A stretch of DNA of 64,000 nucleotides from Clusia tigrina. Its lineage: Eukaryota; Arthropoda; Insecta; Diptera; Clusiidae. A model generated the notes under the pieces. The model made no database searches, was not told where the DNA came from, and saw nothing but the letters and a program-made list of their open reading frames with translations. The stretch is taken from assembly GCA_920105625.2 (NCBI GenBank), contig CAKKTE020000278.1:1054001-1118000 (forward strand), read 5' to 3'. Positions 60,262 to 64,000 of the stretch are shown here, in pieces (the first letter of the stretch is position 1; every line of letters starts with the position of its first letter). Made by a program: the position numbers and the translations under genes.

Positions 60262-61260
60262 ATTTGACCTATTTTACATTTTTTTCAATTGGTCGGTTAT
60301 CGCATCCTACCAATCGTATCGAAGGCCTTTTCGAAGTCAATGGACAGGATGGATATATACTTTTTGCTCGTTAGGCTTTTTGGTATTTGGTGATCCACAA
60401 AAAGTAGAGCCTCAATGGTGCCCTTATTGGCCTATAGCCTTCCTATTTGTTTTGGGCTTTTCTTGGTTTGGGCAGCGAGATAACTATTGCTGTTTTCCAT
60501 TCCTGTGGGATTATTCCATTTCTGTACATGTTGCTGTAAAAATGAAACAAATGGAGTTTAGTTGACTGAGGTAAATTTTTTAGCATGATACAGCTGATTT
60601 TGTCAAGCCCAGGATATTTGCCTTTAACGACGGAGTGGCTGAAATTTAGCTCTATTAGAGAGATTCTATGAGTTTTGCTGATTTGTTCGACTTTTCTAAG
60701 TTATAAAGATGGGGTAGAAATTTATATCGTTGGAGAAGGCTGACCATTTACTGACAAATCCCGTGAGTATTGATAGGGGGTCTGTAAATGTAGTACCGTG
60801 CTGGGTCACCAGTTCTTTAATTGTAAAATCAGTTTTTCCAGTAAATTTGGTTTGATTTTGAAGCTAAATTTATAGAAGGAATTTTTCATTGCTAATTTAG
60901 CTTCTCTTTTAAAAATTGAATTAGCTTTTTTAAATTTAAGGAGATTGAAGCTGAGCGGTTCTTTTTGAAACAGTACATCAATGCCAAGCTATCACCAGGG
61001 TACGCTTTTAGCTCTTTGTGGATTTTGGTGTGTTTTTGGAATTGTTGGTGTTGGGAGAGGCACAAAGAGTATTATTTGCGTTTAGATCCCCTAGTAGAGG
61101 AATTGAAGTGTTGATACTAGTGTAAAATGGATCCAGATCAGTGGTTGCAAAATGAGTGGAGGTGGAAGACATAGTGAAATGATAGTGACTTGTATCTCGT
61201 ATCTTATTGTGATTGCTACCCCACACTATCACTAGCGGAAAGCAGGAACTGTATGGCGAC
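60262..61260 (-). pseudogene. I-clade ORF2 fragment (endonuclease to RT motif A)
   Basis: On the minus strand: TIVWGSNHNKIRD (61232-61185), PLLGDLNANNTLC (about 61110-61065, the endonuclease GDFN region), VVKGKYPGLDKISCIMLKNL (60640-60570), KGTIEALLFVDHQIPKSLTS and YISILSIDFEKAFDTIG (60400-60310, motif A). The order is right for ORF2, but the element stops after motif A. Similar phrases occur in the long element at 43757-48600, so this is the same clade. Confidence 0.82.
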
Positions 61261-61374
61261 TGTTCTCAATGAACCCCAAAGGCCAAAGACTGAATAAAAA
61301 TGTATACAAATCCTCCTAAAAAGATAAAATATCAATACCATATGATATTCCAGCTGAAAATGTAGAAATGTCAT

Positions 61375-61790
61375 TACGGAACTAGTTCATCGGTTCAGCG
61401 CAACATTGATCTGGGTGCCCGATCACAAGGATATTGGTGGATACGAAAAGGCTGCCGATCTTCTCTAATAGGACTTGTTTATAAAGGCAAACAGCAGATG
61501 TTTGATAATGAAATTCTGGCAGATCACCAGATGACTTTACCTGGAATATAATAGAAATAAATCTATAGATCAATAAACAGAGGTTATCGCGTTGCAGCAA
61601 TGCTTACTGCGGTCAGCACAGGGCACTGGTACATGAGGAAGCATGTGGCTGAAATGAGCATCTCCTTTGACACAAGCTTTAAAACCAAGATGAGAAAACA
61701 CAATTTAAGCCCTTATAAAGTCTCGACCATAACTATGAGGATCAGATGCCTTCCTACCGAGAAAGTGGTATCAAAATAGCGCATAACTAA
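61375..61790 (+). pseudogene. RNase H-bearing non-LTR fragment
   Basis: Forward frames show TLIWVPDHKDIGGYEKAADL (about 61405-61465, RNase H with HKDIxGxEKAD; the usual GH is DH here) and then AAMLTAVSTGHWYMRKHVAE (61595-61650). It belongs to the group seen at 53880 and 25588. No zinc motif remains. Confidence 0.7.
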
Positions 61791-61859
61791 ATACTTTTAT
61801 TAGATGGACAATTTTACGATACTTTAAAAATTTTGAAACTAGCTTTATGTTACTTTCCG

Positions 61860-62335
61860 AAGGGTGTGGTGACGGCCTTTGAAGATTTCATTTCTTAGGT
61901 TGTGAGGAGCTGGACAATGCAATAGTATATGGAGAACTGCAAGGATGGGTTGCAAAAGATGCTCGTGAATTAAAAGGGTGTGGCCTAGCCTGAAGCGTAT
62001 GAAGCATCTGTTTCTCATGATGAGGTGTTCGTCGGAAGTGTGATTGCAACGCCGTGAGATTTATTACATTGTATTGGTGTTGGTACTCTAACCAATGGTT
62101 TGCAAACTGTAGTTTAAGAGAACTTGAAAATATATTTTTTTAATATTTGGTTCCAAATGGCATATGGAGATGAAGACATGTTTTTAGGGCAAATTTTGCG
62201 GCTTGGTCAGCTTGTTCATTGCCATCTGAAAAAAAAAGTTCCATCCTTCTATATAATTGTTGGTAAGTTTGGTTGCTTGTATTTTCTTTACGTCGAACTG
62301 TCAGCTGGTTAAGAAATATATTATATTATATTAAG
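61860..62335 (-). pseudogene. I-clade RNase H end and C-terminal fragment
   Basis: The minus strand reads DGNEQADQAAKFALKT (about 62225-62180) and, further on, RNRCFIRFRLGHTLLIHEHL and LHILLHCPAPHNLRNEI (about 62020-61890). RxRLGHTxxxHxHLL...ILxxCP is the I-clade C-terminus, as at 43760-44631. The copy is short and broken. Confidence 0.78.
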
Positions 62336-62339
62336 TCTA

Positions 62340-63440
62340 CGTTTGGTGATTCTGCGAGCTCTTTTTCATCGCAAAGCGCCGATTTTTTTAAAAATCTTGT
62401 TTTCCTCTTATACAGAAGCTGAATTTCATGACTTAAATATTTTTGTTTTTGCTAAACAACTTATAATATTACAATATAATTCGTTATTCTTATTCGATAC
62501 TCGGGAATAGCAAAAAGATGATTCCTATTTGTTGTTCTTATGGCGAATAGTGTCTCTTCGTGGAATACCGTTGGTATGAGTATTACGTAAAAGGGGTGAA
62601 GTTGGTTGACATGTTGGTTTATATAATTTAATATTAGAAGGCTGTTAAGCAGCACGTGTTGTAGAATGTTTCCAATTCAATTAACATTTTCTGCTGGCTG
62701 TTTAATGTAGTTACTTAGTAAGTGAGACAATTACATACACTGTAATGAAAATAAATAAAAGTTTTAAATCAAATATACATATGTACACTTAATATATTGG
62801 AGCATGAACTATATGCGAAAATAGTTTTAATAATATAATGATATGTTAAAATTTAGTGTGAAAATTGCTCGAAACCAACCACATTTATTTTTCTAGTCTG
62901 CCAGAGTTTGGTAGATCGATACACTGAGGATAAATCACCAGTGCAGCACATTTATCTCAATAGTTGTATTTGTTCTAGCAGTAGAGTTACTGTAGGGTGT
63001 TATACAAATGTCAACTTATTTTATTGTGTTCTTCATTACGCCGAAATGTGGGGAACTGTACAAACAGTCGTGTAGCAGACAATTTATATAAAACTTTCAT
63101 AAATGCTAAAATATTATATTCAAACGGTTATAGAACCAGGGTGGGTCGAGTAGGGTTGTACCGAATTGTAACGATAGCCAGTGCTTTATTTGAAGCGAAG
63201 CACGTGTTGGACTTATGGTTCATTTATACACAGCAATGCACTTATCATTAGATTGTACCAATTATAATAATTTTGAAATGGAAACAGAAGCTTGGTCTGG
63301 AGGAGCAAAAAATTGTGTAAAATAAAAAAATGTTCTTTTGACATAAGTTACAATGGGGCTGGAGTTGGACAACAGGAGTAAGAAAATTAAAGGTATTGTG
63401 TAACCACAGCAAAAGGAAATATATTGAAACATAAGTGATT
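62340..63440. other. Unassigned AT-rich sequence
   Basis: No gene or element recognised. Confidence 0.5.
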
Positions 63441-63462
63441 GCATACTTTTAGGATACCGCTA

Positions 63463-63774
63463 TTAAGTGCAGTTTTTGTTTTTAAAAAATTAAACTTTAT
63501 TCACTGATAAGTTTGCGTATGAACTTATACTTTCCGAGTTTACTTATGAACTGATTTACAGTTGTATCTTAAAGCTGTACGAAACCTCGCTTACTCGTAA
63601 GTGTTTATAATATCTCGCTTAAACTTAAATGTTTACAATAGCTGTGGCTTTAAATGTTTACAATAGCTGTGGCTGCTGGATGATGGGATTGGAATGTTTC
63701 ACAGCATCCCAAATGCTGACAGGACAGTTTTCAGAATGCGCAGCTTATGCGCGGCTTCCAGCCGGGTGTTAACT
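63463..63774 (-). mobile_element. gypsy/errantivirus-type LTR (downstream LTR)
   Basis: In minus orientation the LTR begins AGTTAACACCCGG at 63774, right after a purine tract (AACGAAGGGGGA) of the kind that primes plus-strand synthesis. It contains two tandem copies of ATGTTTACAATAGCTGTGG (63629 and 63653 on +) and an AATAAA signal at 63502-63497. AGTTAAC is the LTR start of gypsy. The far edge (about 63463) is estimated; I could not find the 4-bp target duplication. The rest of the element lies to the right of the window. Confidence 0.7.
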
Positions 63775-63834
63775 TCCCCCTTCGTTAATGATCAACGTCC
63801 CGGTGATTACAATCCTAGGAATTGATCTTGTAGT

Positions 63835-64000
63835 TTTTGAATTTTGTTTACAGTGATTCGATCGCTTTTCTTTTGCGCTTTTCTTGGAATTTTTGATAAA
63901 AGCTTTTTATTTTGATGATCGCAATTATTGTTGAAATTATTATTGTAGTTATTATAATGGTCCATAAAATTGGGTGTTGATTGATATCTTCATTTATTGG
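63835..64000 (-). pseudogene. Envelope protein C-terminus of a gypsy/errantivirus-type element (partial)
   Basis: On the minus strand an open frame enters from the right edge and ends at a TAA (63835-63837). Its last 55 codons give a hydrophobic, isoleucine-rich membrane-spanning segment and then a short, strongly basic cytoplasmic tail. That is the C-terminal form of insect errantivirus Env proteins. The position, about 60 bp before the purine tract and LTR, is where env ends in these elements. Only this tail is in the window, so nothing can be said about the rest. Confidence 0.6.

Noticed and set aside
63895..63990. Forward hydrophobic stretch LFILMIAIIVEIIIVV ending in TGA
   Set aside because: It is the complement of the isoleucine-rich membrane segment of the env tail on the minus strand.
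53001..64000. Search for the next sv exon after the octapeptide
   Set aside because: No stretch with a phase-1 acceptor and Pax transactivation-domain-like sequence could be recognised; it probably lies beyond the window.

Overview
This window is eukaryotic, AT-rich and crowded with decayed transposable elements. The only host gene I can support is the Pax2/5/8 gene shaven (sv, also called sparkling or D-Pax2), on the + strand. The paired-domain and octapeptide sequences, short canonical splice signals, and the element families present (I, Jockey, copia, gypsy, BEL/Pao, DD41D rosa-like, Helitron) all point to a higher fly (Diptera, Schizophora). The DD41D elements, as I recall first described from Ceratitis rosa, make a tephritid fruit fly a reasonable guess, but this is not proven.

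Three sv exons are clear and keep phase through every junction. They are 26904-27069 (N-terminal half of the paired domain), 36558-36755 (C-terminal half of the paired domain) and 52528-53000 (end of the paired domain, Gln/Ala-rich linker and the Pax2/5/8 octapeptide YSINGILG). The introns are about 9.5 and 15.8 kb, and the gene runs off the right side. A candidate start exon of only four and a third codons lies at 11508-11520; it matches in phase but is inferred. A strong 51-nt intron signature directly after the second paired-domain exon suggests an alternative short exon (36807-36927) that would end the protein just after the paired domain.

Layout. 1-4453: mariner fragment, then a broken Helitron with a recognisable 3' CTAG end. 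4454-12430: microsatellites, a hAT-like remnant and otherwise unassigned sequence. 12430-18190: fragments of non-LTR retrotransposons (RNase H clades and Jockey). 18312-18854: a Tc1-type MITE with IR/DR structure. 19751-20773: a PIF/Harbinger-like element with TSD AGT. 20792-21731: a DD41D transposon copy. 23500-26500: Jockey and RNase H-bearing non-LTR copies, plus a small 33-bp inverted-repeat element. Intron 26904-36557 holds a copia element with both LTRs, TSD, primer site and polypurine tract (27628-31114), more non-LTR fragments, a second DD41D copy and a gypsy-type LTR. Intron 36756-52527 holds a nearly complete I-clade retrotransposon (about 43757-48600, antisense), two MITEs and a BEL/Pao remnant. 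From 53000 to the end come a three-copy unclassified repeat family, more non-LTR fragments, and the env tail and LTR of a gypsy/errantivirus-type element at the right edge.

The picture is one developmental regulator gene whose very large introns have been filled by nested, mostly dead elements. sv is on Muller element F (the dot chromosome) in Drosophila, so heavy repeat load here is expected. None of the transposon coding regions appears intact.
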